A stretch of 64,000 bases of DNA from Gyromitra esculenta (lineage: Eukaryota; Ascomycota; Pezizomycetes; Pezizales; Discinaceae), in the NCBI GenBank assembly GCA_038503075.1, contig JBCAML010000007.1:558001-622000 (forward strand), written 5' to 3'. Position 1 is the first letter of the stretch. Each line of letters opens with the position of its first letter. The position numbers were made by a program, and so were the translations under genes. Positions 1-12,100 of the stretch are shown here, one piece after another. The notes below the pieces were generated by a model. That model ran no database searches. It was not told the DNA's origin and was given only the letters and a program-made list of their open reading frames with translations.

Positions 1-544
1 TGGTAAATTCACTTGTGCTCAGGGAATTCGGAGCAACTATCATCAGGAGCCCTTTTATGTAAATAGTGAACTTGCCAGAGCAACTGTCACTTAGTATATC
101 GAGACCTCCATCGCAGCTATGACCAAACCAATTACCCCAGGCATATTTTTTACGTCTTGGATAGCTTTAAAGATATAAATAGAAATTTGGGCTATAACCG
201 AGCAATTTGCTTTCAGTGTACTGAAAAAAGACCACACCTGAGCTGATTACCGATGCCGAGACCAAAGATTAAACCGTTATCCATAGAGGGTTTATACTTC
301 TCTATCAAAAACCGGAGAAATCGAAACAAAAATTGTCAACAATAAGCACACACACGCAGGCTCCAATCACACGTTCAGAGAAATATTGTAACGGAGATGC
401 TCCCAGTGACAAGAACTCAAGAGCGTAGCCGTACAAATGTGTTTGCAAATGATGAAGGTAGAAATATTCAGTAGAGGTTATAGCTCGCTAAACTTAATAT
501 AAATAAGGTTTCGCTTCGCAGGTAACTCGATATTGCTACTATCT
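1..544. other. AT-rich stretch, no gene recognised
   Basis: No open frame of note. A short frame beginning at an ATG near 253 would read MPRPKIKPLS, which resembles the start of some Tc1/mariner transposases and lies on the same strand as the transposase relic that follows. The distance to that relic is too short for a whole transposase, so any link is only a possibility. Confidence 0.3.
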
Positions 545-1035
545 GTTATTATTTGGGGAGCTATTATTGGTGGAAAGAAATGTGATTTGGTTCGTTGAGA
601 TCGTGAGAGTTGGGGTATAGTTACTGCTGATACTTATTTGAATAACGCTGTTTGTCTTGTTCTACGCCCTTATTGGTCACACGAATCTATTGATCATGGG
701 GCTAGACTATAAATCATTGAAGATGGAGCTTCTGCACATTGGGCTAATGTTAGAAAGGCTGAACATCGCTGGTATGAAATACCTATGCTCAACTGGCCAC
801 CCTTCTCTCCTGATTTTAATCCTATTGAAAATGTACGGGTAGCCTAGTATACTAAAAGCTAGACAGGATAACAGGGTTCCAAGGCTGAAGGGACTTGATG
901 ATACTAAAAGGGCTATTTTGGAGAGAAAATATCTGCTGATGAACTTCTTCATATTATTGATTATATGCCTGAAATGATTGCTGCTGTTATTGCAATTGCT
1001 GCTAACGGTGGGCACACTTGTTGGTAGTAACTTCA
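545..1035 (+). pseudogene. Tc1/mariner-type transposase, C-terminal relic
   Basis: Translated conceptually across several stops, this stretch keeps the C-terminal half of a Tc1/mariner DDE transposase. A WGAI-type motif comes first, then an I-I-E-D-G-A-S-A-H segment around the second catalytic Asp, then a N-W-P-P-F-S-P-D-F-N-P-I-E-N-V block, which is the family signature carrying the last acidic residue. In-frame stops (for example after 'CDLVR' and after 'HGARL') and small shifts show that it is dead. The N-terminal half, the DNA-binding helix-turn-helix domains and both terminal inverted repeats are not visible. It borders a relic LTR and is probably one of the oldest insertions here. Confidence 0.75.
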
Positions 1036-1104
1036 TGTGCTAGTAGTTTATTGTTTCTACGCACTTGATTTAGTAATTTTTTATCCCCCCTGGTTTCACG
1101 GTTT

Positions 1105-1450
1105 AGCGTTGTGGTTGGTTGACTAAATGTGGGATGTACGGTTGTTGTGTTACGTTGGTTGTTCGTTGCGTTTCCCTTGGTTTTCATTACAATGAGTCAT
1201 ACGTTTGTCATCGAAGAGATGGATTATGGGTATATAAGCGAAGGGATTCCCCTTCTGTTGTACTTTTCCTTCTTCTTTCTTTAAGCAACGTCTTCTATTG
1301 TTCACCTTTGTATTTTACAATACAAACCTCGGTTACACCTTGTAATCCTTCGCTGTCACCGTCTTCAAGTTCTCACAACTTGACCCATTTGTAGAGCCTG
1401 TAGAATCCTCGTACATACTCGAGAGCTTGATGAGAAACTCGCTCCTTGAG
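1105..1450 (+). repeat. G1-family LTR relic
   Basis: Plus-oriented and clearly alignable by eye with the 412-bp G1 LTR. It has the CAATGAGTCATACGTTTGTC block, the TATATAAGCGAAGGGA TATA region, the AAGCAACGTCTTCTAT block and the TAGAGCCTGTAGAATCC block in the same order. It is degraded and has no retrotransposon body next to it. Confidence 0.7.
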
Positions 1451-1547
1451 ACCCGGATCCCACCTTCCTGATTGCGCCTGTGCGCCCCTTCGTTTCCGGG
1501 TTTATATCCTAGAGGACAAGTAATACAGGAGTCGGAGAAAGTCTGAT

Positions 1548-2222
1548 TACGGGTGACAGTGCAGCTTTTTCTCAGGGTGCTCAAACTCACCTGTATTTCA
1601 TATCCCTACTGACTAACTTTACCCAATGTTTAATACATAGAATTCACCACCTCTTACCATTTTAATTAGGCCTCTCGAAAAGTTGTAGAATGGGAAGAAA
1701 AACTGGCAGCTCTTACTTGCTCCGCCACCTGTCATCAGACTTACCCCTATACTCGTAATACTGTATGTACTCCTCAAATGCGACCTGCTCCAAGCCAAGC
1801 CAAGTCTGATATGATGCAAAATGTGACCAAATTATCGGTATTCTACTAGTCAAAAGATCTCTCGAGAAAACCACAGGAATGATATGTGGCTCAGGCAAAT
1901 CTCAAGTATTTGACTGGGCCATCCAGTGCTATATTAGGCTTAGCTTGGGGCAGGTACAGGTCGTATTTGAGGAGCACTACAGATACCAGGGTAAGTCTGT
2001 GAACAGGTAACAGTGCAGCTCTCTTCCTAAGTGACTCAAGCTCGTTTGGATTTCATCTTTTTGTGAGCTAATTTTCTTTAATATTTAATATATAGCACTC
2101 TTGGTTCATTAGGGCCTTTATCAGATTTCTCAAGGAGTTATGGAGGTGTAGAAAGTTAACATCTCTTACTCGCACTGCCACTTGTCTACAGACTTACCCT
2201 GGTATCCGTAGTACAGTCCCTA
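1548..2222. repeat. Pair of diverged direct repeats, about 225 bp each
   Basis: About 1548-1775 and 1998-2222 align with each other. Shared blocks include ACAGTGCAGCT, TTTAATA-ATAG, AATTAGGCC/CATTAGGGCC, GTTGTAGAA/GTGTAGAAA, CTCTTACT and CAGACTTACCC. Divergence is high. They might be an old LTR pair with a collapsed 220-bp interior or a tandem duplication. The right copy ends against an LTR3 fragment. Confidence 0.45.
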
Positions 2223-2246
2223 TTCAAAAGTGATGGTGATTCGCTT

Positions 2247-2636
2247 TCAAGGATTAAGGATTGGGTATAGGGTTAGGTTTCGGTTCGACAGTTGTTATGG
2301 GTTTCGGGTTATTGTATAATGTCATTGTATTTCGGTTGTTATCGGTTATCAGGTTTGTTTGGAAAAGCAGGGTATTTAAATGATGGATTTCGCTGGTTCT
2401 TTGTCTTCTTCTTCTTCTCTCTTTAAGCAACGTTCTTGTTTTACTTCTACTTGTATTACTTCAATACTACCTCGATTCTACTTCAGAACCCTTGCTGTCG
2501 CTGGTTACCTCGCCGCACTTATCTCGCCTTGAGATAGACCATACGTAGAACTTGTAGAAACGTCGCACTCCTCAAACGTGTTAAGTACTTTGCTCAAGTA
2601 GCACTGCTCACCTTCAGGGATACTGAAGGGCTTAAC
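2247..2636 (+). repeat. LTR3-family LTR fragment
   Basis: Matches about 5370-5765 on the same strand and several minus-strand pieces (4360-4600, 5700-5990 and the copy broken around 6150-8370). It has its own TATA-like region (GCAGGGTATTTAAATG), followed by TTTAAGCAACGTTCTTG, then the TTCAGGGATACTGAAGGGCTT hairpin-like end. LTR2a is inserted at its right end. Confidence 0.6.
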
Positions 2637-3541
2637 TGTTATACTTGTTGGTAGCTTAATTGGTTACGACTTGAGTTTGCTTACGATGCACACATATGGA
2701 CTAGCGTTCAATTCCCGACCATGTCGGTTATTATTAATCTTGGTTGATTATTAATAAGATTTGGATTGGATATTGGGTTTCCTTGTGTCATCAATGGCTG
2801 ACTCTTTCGATTGACACATCCCTGATTTGCTTATACGTTGCGTTGCCGGTTAATTCCGACAATCACGCCATACGATAATGAGAGGGGTAGAAGCGAAAGA
2901 AAGCATTTCAGGGTCTATGGGATTTTTCCATGTTAGTTCATGTTATTACATAGTCTTTGTATTCGACGCTTGACTACTATAAGTAGTCCAGTGTTCTACT
3001 GTTGAGAAGGGTCTTCTTCCTGATCATTAGCGATGAAGAACGAGCCTTATTAATATTATATTGTATAGCTTAGCGGTATACGACATTCATTCAAACTCTC
3101 AAGGTCAAGTGTTCGTTTCATCTTCAAGTAATACTTTCTTCATGCAAAGAATCCTCTATTTCTTCAAGAGACTTTGTTGTTGCTTCACGTGACACGAACC
3201 TCAAAGTCATGATGCGTCCACAACAGATCTCGTCCTTCCAGCTTGGTTAGACGAAGAGTATATTCGAACAAACACGATACCCAACAAGCAAAGCAAGCGA
3301 TATTCAAACTACATCCAGGGCCAAGGACCCTTCAGCGTTAGTTATTAAAACCTTACTATTGGAAGTTCTTCACAGAACTTTGCTCGATCCCTACTTTAAA
3401 CCCTACAGTTATCTTTTAGCGGTTCATAAGAAGCAGTTAGGACTTGCGCCTGTGTATTGTGTTGCGGATAGCAACTGGGCAGGTTATAGCGTCTAGATTG
3501 TTATCTAAAGCTTCTTGGAGATTTCCTGTGTGGTAAGAAGT
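2637..3541 (+). repeat. LTR2a solo LTR, oldest copy
   Basis: Starts TGTTATACTTGTTGG and follows the 7336-8251 copy to the GTAAGAAG just before the usual ACCGGTCTTACA end, which is missing. It carries the same tRNA-like box A/box B pair near its start. It is inserted in LTR3 sequence. No internal retrotransposon region is attached, so it is a solo LTR. Confidence 0.7.
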
Positions 3542-3544
3542 TAC

Positions 3545-3950
3545 GAGGCGGGTTCTTGTCAGCTCGAGTATCACTCGAGATGACGATCTTCTTGAATGGG
3601 AAACTAACAACGAGAAAGTGTACGAAGGTTCTACGAGGCTCTACAATTGGTTTAAGTCGAGGTGAGCAAAGACGGCGTCAGCCGAGGATTACGAGATGTT
3701 ACCGAGGTTTGTATTTGTAGAATACAAGAGTGAACAATAGAAGACGTTGCTTAAAGAAAGAAGAAGGAAAAGTACAATATGAGGGGAAATCCCCGACATA
3801 TACTGCGCGTTAACTCGCCGACAAAGACATGACTCATTGTAACAGGAAACCCATAGAAACATAAAGAACAACAACAAAACACGATAATCATATACTCATG
3901 TATCCAACCAATCAACAAAACATCCATCCATGAAAGAAGTACCGGTCTTA
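3545..3950 (-). repeat. G1-family LTR, degraded
   Basis: On the minus strand this contains the G1 LTR blocks (TTTCATGGATGG start near 3945, GAGTCATGTCTTTGTC, the AAGCAACGTCTTC block, the TAGAGCC block). The TATA region is mutated (AGTATATGTCGG). No body is attached. Confidence 0.65.
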
Positions 3951-6218
3951 CATTAACGAAGGATGAGACTGTGAAATTTGTTTAGTCAGCAACACCTCAT
4001 GAAAAGTTGAAGCCGCAGGTGAAGAAAAATTAAAAGAACTTAGCAATCTAAAGGCCTAGCCATACCTGTTTTTGGGGGAATTTTCTTTAGTATAATTAAA
4101 AAGGCTTTATGAGAAAGAAAATAGCTACAGCTCTAATTGACAGCTGTCAGGTGTGATCTTGAGTGGGCCGCTTATTTTCGTGTTTTAGGCCCAAATACAG
4201 CTGGAAATTAGCAGCCCCACAGCCATCCATTAATTTTTTTCATTCCTCTACTTCGGAGCAGAGTTTCCCTATTGGTTAATAGCTCATATTGCCCTAGGAA
4301 GATCTCAAGGGGCAGGGTTTTCCGTCAAGCTCTCAGGAAACACCCGAGATGAGCAGTTCTCACGGTTGAGTCCCTTGTTAAGCCCTTCAGTATCCCTGAA
4401 GGTAAGCAGTGCTACTTAAGCAAGGTAACAACACGTTTGAAGAGTGCAGTGTTTCTACAAGTCCTACGGGGGGTCTGTCTCAAGGCGAGGCAAGTGTAGC
4501 GAGGTAGACAGCAACAGCGAGGGTTCTGAGGTAGAACCGAGATAGTATTCTAACAATTACAGAAGAAGGTAAATGAGAACGTTGCTTAAGGAAAGAAGAA
4601 GAAGGAAAACAAGAACAACCGAAATCCTTCGCTTAAATACCTTGCTTTCCTGTATCTCAAGGAGCGGGTTTCCTGTCAAGCTCTTGAGTATCCCTCGAGA
4701 TGAGCAGTGCTACTTGAATGGGAAACCAACAACGAGAAAGTGTACGAAGGTTCTACAGGCTCTACAATTGGTTTAAGTCGTGGTGACCTAAAGACGGCGA
4801 CAGCGGAGGATTACGAGATGTAACCGAGGTTTGTATTCGTAGGATACAAGAGTGAACAATAGAAGACGTTGCTTAGGGAAAGAAGAAGGAAAAGTACAAC
4901 AAGAGGGAAAACGCGACATATCCACGTTCCAACTCAGCCGATGACAAAGACATGACTCATTGTAATAGGAAACGTGGAAACACAAAGAACAAACATCAAA
5001 CGCAACGACCAGTATGCAGTATACGACCCATCAGCAACGCAATCCATGAAACTGTAACACAAACAACAACCCGATAACAACCGAAGCGCATGAGAGCAAC
5101 AAAAGCAGTTATTAAAACAATGACCATTCTACAACAACGCCATAATTCTGGGTTCCATCCGTGAAAGCAGTGCTACTTGAACAGAAAACTTAGTGGCGAG
5201 AGTATTTACGGGGTTCCACAGGGTCTACCATTTGTTCAAGTAAAAAGGACTTGTCTCACGATTTGATCTTCGCTAAGCCCTTCAGTATCCCTGAAGGTGA
5301 GCAGTGCTACTTAGACGAAAGATCAAGCGATAAGGTATATGATGTTTCTACAGGTCCTACTTTCACGGATTAAGGACTGGATACAGGGTTAGGTTTCGGT
5401 TCGATGGTTGTTACGGATTTTGGTTGTTATATAATGTTATTGTATTTTGGTTGTTCTCGGTTATTAAGTTTGTGGGGTAAAAGCGGGGTATTTAAGTGAG
5501 GGATTTTGTTTGTTCTTTGTATCTTTCTTCTTCTCTCCTAAAGCAACGTTCTCGTTTAACTTCTTCTGTAATTGTTGGAATACTATCTCGGTTCTCCCTC
5601 AGAACCCTCGCTGTCACTGTCCATTTCGCTGCACCTATCTCACCTTGAGATAAACCCTCCCATAGAACGTGTAGAAACGCCGCACTCTTTGAACGTGTTG
5701 ATACCTTGTCTAAGTAGCACTGCTCACTTTCAGGGATACTGAAGGGCTTAGCGAGGAACCCAACCGTGAGACCTACGTGGTTTTAACTCCAGGCGAGTTA
5801 GGAGTAAGGGTTTCACAGCGACGGCGACCGCGGGGATTCTGAGGTAGAATCGAGGTAGTATTAAAATAGTACAGCAGAAGTAAAGTAAGAACGTTGCTTA
5901 AGAAAAGAAGAAGAAGAAGACACAAGCGAGCAAAACCCATCCCTTTAAATACCCCGCTTTCCAATCACGATGACTCATAACCGATCGCAACCGAAAACAC
6001 AAAGACATTATAATCTGAACCAAAATCCTATCACAGTCCACACCATATCCTCAACCCATTTATTCCCTCATATCTGTGAAAACTTGAGGACGGTGACGGC
6101 GTGAGGTTATGAGGTATAACCGAGGTTTGTATTGTAAAATACAGGAGTGTACTATAGAAGTCTCACGGTTCAGTTTCTCATTAAGCCCTTCAGTATCCCT
6201 GAAGGTGAGCAGTGCAAC
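3951..6218. repeat. Mosaic of LTR fragments, no gene
   Basis: Holds a G1 LTR on the minus strand (about 4645-5060), LTR3 pieces on the minus strand (about 4360-4600 and 5700-5990) and an LTR3 copy on the plus strand (about 5350-5765). The boundaries are ragged, and the same 'CTTCAGTATCCCTGAAGGTG' motif recurs at several joins. About 3990-4300 shows nothing I recognise. No open frame here looks like a gene. Confidence 0.6.
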
Positions 6219-7220
6219 TGTAAGACCTATACTTCTTACCGCACAGGAAATCTTCAAGAAGCTTTAGATAACAATCTAGACGCTATAACCTGCCCAGTTG
6301 CTATCCGCAACACAATACACAGGCGCAAGTCCTAACTGCTTCTTATGAACCGCTAAAAGATAACCGTAGGGTTCAAAGTAGGGATTGAGCAAAGTTCCGT
6401 GAAGAACTTCCAATAGTAAGGCTTTAATAACTAATGCTGAAGTGCCAAGGCCTTGCTAAGCGAGATAAAAGTAATTCACAAGTAAAAGAGTAAATTGCAC
6501 GGAAGTGATTTTGCTAGAAACAATATAATATTGATAAGGCTCGTTTTTCGTCGCTAATGATCCGACTCAGAGTTTACATCCACTGTGAGAGTATTTATAA
6601 TGCCTCCTCTCTACTATGACAACATGAAACCACTTCGCCTTATCTCCATACCCGATACCCCATTGAGTTCCCTGGCCCCAATCCGCGATTCTCCGAGCAG
6701 TATGCATGTCGGTAACACGGGGGTTACGTATTCATCTTCATTGCGTTCGTCTCTTCGAGACGATCATTTCGCCTATCCAAATCATCGCGTAGCATTGCGT
6801 TCCCTTATCTTTGTCAGTCTGTAACTCCGCCAGTTTTGGTCCGATTCGCAATCCGTTTGAACCACAGCGAAGCCAGACACTTCCCCTACATACCCTCCGG
6901 GTCCCATTCCGCCGGACGGTTTTGCTTGACGGCCTAGGGGTTACTTTTGCCCTCCGGAACAGGTCTTTTCTGGTGCTGTCCCCCCTTCTCCAAATACTAT
7001 ACCTACTGGAAGGATTGGAGGCAGGGTAACAGGCATCGGTCCCGATCTGGAAGGTGCTAAGGTACTTGGGAGAAATTAAAGTGTTCGGACGGCAAGGCAG
7101 GTAAATATTGGCGTCTTGGCGTCTTGGCGTCCGAATACTTTAATTTCCCCTGAGTAGGGTAACTCCAAAGATAGGGTAACTCCAAGGCCAGGAACTCCTT
7201 TGCCAGGTATAGGTATAACA
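6219..7220 (-). repeat. Solo LTR2b inserted in LTR3
   Basis: On the plus strand it runs TGTAAGACC...GGTATAACA, so both ends obey the TG...CA rule. The left 345 bp match LTR2. From about 6565 the sequence is unrelated to LTR2a, so it is a subfamily with a different U3. The flanks are GCAAC (6214-6218) and GCTAT (7221-7225). The unit 2 right flank is GCTAC, and the uninterrupted LTR3 reads GTGCTACTTAAG, so the original 5-bp duplication was GCTAC with later point changes. Confidence 0.8.
7072..7147. repeat. Long hairpin with short tandem repeat in its loop
   Basis: 7072-7091 and 7128-7147 are inverted copies (20 bp, one mismatch, G.U-compatible). The 36-nt loop contains tandem TTGGCGTC units. 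It is present again in unit 2 near 14060-14134. It lies in the unusual U3 of LTR2b and may be the remnant of a tiny inverted-repeat insertion. Confidence 0.6.
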
Positions 7221-7335
7221 GCTATTTAAGCGAGATACTAACACGTTCGAGAAGTGCAGTGTTTCTACAAGTTCTACAGTGGATATACTTCCAGGCGAAG
7301 TATCGACAATGTTTCACAGCGACAGCGAAGGTTTT

Positions 7336-8251
7336 TGTTATACCTATTGGTAGCTTAGTTGGTTACGACTTGAGTTCGCTTATGATGCACACATATGGAC
7401 TAGCGTTCAATCCCCGACCATGTCGGTTATTATTAATCTTGGTTGATTATTAATAAGATTCAGATTGGATGTTTGGTTTCCTTGTGTTATCAATGGCCGA
7501 CTCTTTCGATCAACACTTCCCCGATTCGCTTATACATTGCGTCGCCGGTTAATTCCGACAATCACGCCATACGATAATGAGAGGGGTAGGAGCGAAGGAA
7601 AGCGTTTCAGGGTCTATGGGATTTCTTCATGTTAGTTCATGTTATTACATAGCCTTTGTATTCGATGCTTGACTACTATAAGTAGCCCAGTGTTCTACCG
7701 TTGAGAAGGGTCTTCTTCCTGATCATTAGCGACGAAGAACGAGCCTTATCAATATTATATTGTATAGCTTAGCGGTATACGACTTTCATTCATACGTTCA
7801 AGGTCCTGCGTTCGTTTCATCTTCAAGTAATACTTTCTTCATGCAAAGAATCCTTTATTCTTCAAGAAACTTTGTTGTTGCTTCACGCGACACGAACCTC
7901 AAAGTCACGACGCGTGCACAACAGACCTCGTCCTTCCAGATTGGTTAGACGAAAAGTATATTCGAACGAACACGATACCAAACAAGCACAGCAAGTGATA
8001 TTAAACTATACACAGGGCCAAGGACCCTTCAGCGTTAGTTATTAAAACCTTACTATTGGAAGTTCTTCACTTAACTTTCTTTCAATCCCTACTTTGAACC
8101 CTACGGTTATCTTTTAGCGGTTCATAAGAAGCAGTTAGGACTTGCGCCTGTGTATTGTGTTGCGGATAGCAACTGGGCAGGTTATAGCGTCTAGATTGTT
8201 ATCTAAAGCTTCTTGGAGATTTCCTGTGCGGTAAGAAGTACCGGTCTTACA
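7336..8251 (+). repeat. Solo LTR2a, GTTTT target duplication
   Basis: Runs TGTTATACC...GGTCTTACA and is flanked on both sides by GTTTT (7331-7335 and 8252-8256), a perfect 5-bp target duplication. The interrupted sequence is the same LTR3 fragment that also received LTR2b. A pol III-like box A (TAGCTTAGTTGG, 7351-7362) and box B (GCGTTCAATCC, 7403-7413) lie near the start. It is about 190 bp longer than the G2 LTR because the middle section differs. Confidence 0.85.
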
Positions 8252-8256
8252 GTTTT

Positions 8257-8727
8257 GAGGTAGAACCGAGATAGTATTAAAGTAATACAGGTAGAAGTAA
8301 ATGAGAGCATTGCTTAAGGAAAGAAAGAGAAAACAACAACGGCAAGACTATTCCCCTTATATACCCCGCTTTTCCTTCCTGTGATCCTCTCAAGGAGTGG
8401 GTCTTTTGTCAAGCTCTCGGGTATCCTCCAAGATGAGCAGTGCTACTTGAACGAAGAACAAACGGCGAGAGTATACACAACGATTCCGCAGGCTCTATGG
8501 GTTCCTCGAATAGTAGGGATTCGAAGACAGTGACAGCGAAAGGTTAAATGGTATAACCGAGGGTTGTATTGGTAGAATACAAGAGTGACAATAGAAGACG
8601 TTGCTTAAAGAAAGAAGAAGGAAAAGTACAACAAGAGGGGAAATCCCTTCGCTTATATACCAAAATTCCAGCTCTTTCGATGACAAAATCATGACTCATT
8701 ACAACGGAAACCCAAGGAAACACAAGG
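8257..8727 (-). repeat. LTR3 end plus truncated G1 LTR
   Basis: 8257-8370 continues the LTR3 copy interrupted upstream, including its ATTGCTTAAGG block and TATATACCCCGCTTTT region. From about 8386 a minus-strand G1 LTR runs until it is cut by the next G1 LTR at 8728. The same arrangement recurs at 15244-15715. Confidence 0.65.
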
Positions 8728-9139
8728 ATCTCAAGGAGCGGGATTCCCGTCAAGCTCTCAGGTATTCCCCGAGATAAGCAGTGCTACTTGAACGAGAAAC
8801 CGACGACAGGAGAATGTGCGAAGATTCTACAGGCTCTACTAATGGTTCGAGTTATGATGACTCGAAGACGGCGACGGCGAAAGATTACGAGGTGTAATCT
8901 AAGGTTGTATTCGTAAGATACAGTGAGTGTACAATAGAAGACGTTGCTTAAAGAAAGAAGAAGGAAAAGTACAACAAGAGGGGAAATCCCTTCGCTTATA
9001 TACCACATTCCAACCTTTTCGATGACAAAGACATGACTCATTGTAACGAGAACCTCATAGAAACACAAAGAACAACAACAGAACCCGGCAACCATATATC
9101 CATATACCTAATCGATCAACATAACATCCATCCGTGAAA
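8728..9139 (-). repeat. G1 3' LTR of the inverted pol, unit 1 (412 bp)
   Basis: On the minus strand it begins TTTCACGGATGG directly after the purine tract (AAGGGGGGGC) that follows the pol stop and ends CTCCTTGAGAT. The length of 412 bp matches the 5' LTR at 34576-34987 and the plus-strand LTR at 19788-20199. It contains TATA (TATATAAGCGAAGGG) and the AAGCAACGT block. AAGG flanks it at 8724-8727. Confidence 0.85.
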
Positions 9140-9150
9140 GTAGCCCCCCC

Positions 9151-12100
9151 TTATAGCCGTGAGCTCCTGCGAACACTAATCACTCTTTCCCTTGGTTTAT
9201 CCGGATATCGTTGGTGAAAAGAATCCACGGCTTCCGTCTCTTCATGGTACTCCGCAGGTTCCCAGGTGGGTAGTGCATAACCAGTCCATTCGACTAAGTA
9301 TTGAAGTTTTCCACGGTGTAAACGGGAATCTAGAATAGCTTCGACAAGGTATTCCTCATGGTCATTAACTTGAACTGGTGGGGGCGGCGTAATAATCTGA
9401 CCAGGGAGTGGGTCGATGGGAGCTGCTTTGATCAACGAGACGTGGAACACGGGGTGATACTTCATTGATCTTGGGAGGTCAATTTCGTAGGCATAAGCTG
9501 AAATAACACGTTTCACCGGGAAAGGGCCGCTCCATTTCCAATCCAGCTTCCTTGAATTCCGCGTTGTCCTCATATTCTTCATTGACACAAATACCTCGTC
9601 TTTTTCCCTGAACATTGGAGCGGGAGTACGGTGTCGATTTGTGCTTGACTCGAAGATGTCTTGGGCTGTCCTCATCTGTACTCGGAGGAAGTCTCTAAGT
9701 TCTTCCATCTTGGAGGCGAAACCGTCAGCATCGAGGGTCTGGGGAGAGCGGTCATTAGGGACGATTGAGGTGTCGAAGCGAGGGTGATAGCCATAATTCG
9801 CAAAGAAGGGCGTAGCCTTAATACTTGCGGATTCTTGGTTGTTAGTGGCGAATTCAGCGATGGGTAACCATTTTGACCAGTCGTCTTGCTGATAGGAAAC
9901 ATAACAACGGAGGTATTGCTCCATTACAGCGTTGAGTCGTTCAGTTTGTCTATCGGTTTCTGGGTGGAAGGAGGTAGACATGCGGGCGGCAATATTCAAA
10001 CGCTGACAGAGGTGCTTCCAAAACCTTGCGGTGAACGGTGTTCCTCTATCAGAAGTAATATGAGAGGGAAGTCCATGGAGTTTCCAAACATTTTGGAGGT
10101 ATAGCTCGGCAGTCTGTTCGGCATTAACGGTAGTGCTACACGGGACAAGGTGCCGCATCTTCGAGAGTCGATCTACAATGACCATAATGGCATCAAAGCC
10201 ATTAGATTCTGGGAGGCCAGTAACGAAGTCCATCGACAATTCTTCCCAGGGGCGGTTGGGAATCGGGAGCGGTTTTAGAACGCCATGGGTACCAAGGGTG
10301 CTTGGTTTTGCTCGTCGGCAAATATGGCAATTCCGGGTATATCGTCCAATATATTCCCTCATCTTTGGCCAATAGAAACATCTTGAGATGAGTTCAAAGG
10401 ATTTTTCACGTCCTGGGTGGCCGGCGGAGGGGGCGTCATGGTGTCGTTGTAGGATAAGGAGGCGAAGAGGATCATGGTCAGGGATATAAAGTCTTTGTCG
10501 GTAGAAGAGACGGCTGTTCATCTCGGTACAATCGCCTAAGGTGATTTCCTTGGATTGTCGTTCGCCATTCCTAAGTGCTAAAAGGATTTTTTGTGGGAAG
10601 GGGTCAGCGTTATATCCGTGATTCATTAGGGTTTCAAGAGTGGCATCCAATTCAGCGGGTTCATTTAATAAAGAACCCGAAAACAAACTCAGCTTAGGAT
10701 CGATGTTCTTCTCCTTCAAGACTACCTGGTGTTGGTGTCTTAGTCTTTCATCCCCTTCTTCAGGGAGATCTCCTGATCTCCAAGTCAGTGCGTCAGGTTT
10801 TCCTCCTTGTACTCCCAGTCTATAGGTAATGACGAAGTCGAAATGTGAGAGATATTCAGCCCATCTGACTTGTCGTCGATTAAGTTGCTTGGTGGTCATA
10901 AAATATTCCAAGTTCTTATGATCGGTAATAACTGAGATGGGTAGTTCGGATCCTTCGAGTTCAGGTCTCCATTCTTCGAAGCAGCGTATAATAGCGAGGA
11001 GTTCCTTATCATAGATCTCGTAGTTGCATTCAGCTGGTGAATGCTTCTTGGAGAAAAAGGCTACAGGATGAAGTACACCGTTATCGTCAAGTTGGGAGAG
11101 AACACCACCGGAGACGAAGTCAGAAGCATCAGATTCCACGAAGATTTTCTTTCGAGGGTTGAAGTGGATGAGAACGGGGGCTTTAGTAAAGGCATCCTTT
11201 AGGGCTTCGAATGCGAGTTCTGCTTCGACTGTCCATTCAAAGACGACACCTTTTCTTGTAAAAGCAGTAAGAGGGGCGGCCAATCGGGAGAACCCTAAGA
11301 TGAATCGTCGGTAGAAATTTGCAAAACCAAGGAAGGCTTGTACGTCTTTGACTGACTTTGGGCGATTCCAATCTCGGACGGCTTTAAGTTTATCATCGTC
11401 CATTTTGATACCTTCGGGAGTTAAGATTAGGCCGAGGTATTTAATGGATTGTACGTGGAACTCGCACTTCTCGGGTTTGAGAAGGATATTATTGGCTTTT
11501 AAAGCATCGAGGACTTGTCGGACGTGTATCTTATGTTCGGCGAGGGTATCGCTATAGATAAGGATATCATCGAGATAGGCTGTGCAAAAGAGGTCTAAAT
11601 ATTCTCGGAGAGAATCATTGACAAAGCGCTGGAAGGTACCGGGGGCATTGGTGAGGCCGAATGGCATGACCATGTATTCGTAAAGGCCGTAACGAGTCCT
11701 AAAAGCAGTCTTCCATTCTTCTCCTTCTGCGATGCGGATTTGGTGGAATCCGTCCCGAAGGTCTAGTTTGGAATACCATTGTGCTTTAGCAAGACGGTCG
11801 AGGGTCTCTTTAACGAGCGGGGAGGTGTATCGGTCCTTCACGGTAAGAGCATTAAGGCCTCGGTAGTCTACACAGAGGCGTAGAGATCCGTCGGGTTTTG
11901 CGGCGAAGAGGACGGGGGAACCGGCAGAAGATGAACTGGCGCGAATAAAACCTTTCTCTAGGTTGTCTTCGATGTACTTCTTGAGGACTAGGAGTTCATC
12001 CCGTGACATACCGTAGAGGGGGCCGAATGGTGGTTCTTTGCCTTCTTGGAGGGTAATACGGTGATCATAGGGGCGACGGGGGGGGAGTCCTTGGGCCTTT

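Noticed and set aside
707..1036. Minus-strand frame of 109 codons near the transposase relic
   Set aside because: The plus strand carries the recognisable Tc1/mariner motifs; this frame is their antisense.
7336..7450. A functional tRNA gene
   Set aside because: Box A and box B are present, but the D, T and acceptor stems do not pair and every copy is at the start of an LTR. Treated as tRNA-like LTR sequence.
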